Positions 5,267-5,307 of a DNA stretch of 5,307 nucleotides are shown one piece after another. Under the pieces are notes generated by a model, which worked only from the letters and a program-made list of their open reading frames with translations, was not told where the DNA came from and ran no database searches. Source of the stretch: Gammaproteobacteria bacterium (GTDB taxonomy: Bacteria; Pseudomonadota; Gammaproteobacteria; Steroidobacterales; Steroidobacteraceae); contig RFTM01000145.1 of NCBI GenBank assembly GCA_009923475.1, forward strand, positions 1-5,307, given 5' to 3'. How positions within the stretch are numbered: position 1 is the first letter of the stretch; every line of letters starts with the position of its first letter. Both the position numbers and the translations under genes were made by a program.

Positions 5267-5307
5267 ATGCCGAACGCGGCCATCACGGGCTGGGGCAAAT
5301 GCCTGCC
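5267..5307 (+). CDS. Probable beta-ketoacyl-ACP synthase III (FabH/OleA-like), first 13-14 codons only
   Basis: ATG 5267 is preceded by GAGGGGGG (5253-5260) at a spacing of six bases, a strong ribosome binding site. The reading frame runs open to the window edge and encodes MPNAAITGWGKCLP. This resembles the opening beta-strand of ketoacyl-ACP synthase III proteins, which typically begin with a hydrophobic strand, an ITGxGxxLP-type motif, then PAxxxxNxDL. Catalytic residues (Cys-His-Asn) lie outside the window. The call rests on about 14 residues and cannot separate FabH from OleA-like or other thiolase-fold initiating synthases. Confidence 0.55.
   Translation, partial: MPNAAITGWGKCL

Overview
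The window is a GC-rich (roughly 70% by eye), densely packed bacterial chromosomal segment. It has seven protein-coding genes, the outer two cut by the window edges. I see no RNA genes, insertion sequences, CRISPR arrays or att-like repeats. GC-rich codon use, two Tat (twin-arginine) signal peptides and a TACAAT promoter-like hexamer suggest a proteobacterium. A beta- or gamma-proteobacterium is my guess, with low confidence.

Layout. (1) Positions 1-995, plus strand: the C-terminal end of a short-chain dehydrogenase/reductase (SDR), joined by an ATGA overlap to an Asp/Glu racemase-superfamily protein of the maleate isomerase / arylmalonate decarboxylase type. The latter lacks both expected catalytic cysteines. 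(2) Positions 992-1933, minus strand: a Tat-exported DUF1838 protein. Its stop codon lies inside the same CTAG that ends the racemase-like gene. (3) Positions 1934-2018: a short divergent promoter region. (4) Positions 2019-4584, plus strand: a probable two-gene operon. It encodes an N-terminally anchored paraoxonase (PON)-like beta-propeller lactonase/esterase, probably with a TTG start, followed by a Tat-exported FAD amine oxidase-like protein. A nine-codon mini-ORF overlaps both genes by ATGA at the junction. (5) Positions 4593-5084, minus strand: a tryptophan-rich integral membrane protein that I cannot assign to a family. (6) Positions 5085-5266: a divergent intergenic region. (7) From 5267 to the edge, plus strand: the first codons of a probable beta-ketoacyl-ACP synthase III (FabH/OleA-like) gene.

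How they may work together. The first two genes look like cytoplasmic catabolic enzymes in one operon. The middle three are predicted to act outside the cytoplasm: DUF1838 and the amine oxidase by Tat export, the PON-like protein by a signal anchor. Their divergent or co-directional arrangement around one short promoter region suggests a shared periplasmic oxidation/hydrolysis task on an unknown substrate. This is inference from context. The most unusual points are active-site substitutions in three recognisable enzyme families: the racemase-like protein, the PON-like protein and the amine oxidase-like protein. I found no clear case for a wholly new system.
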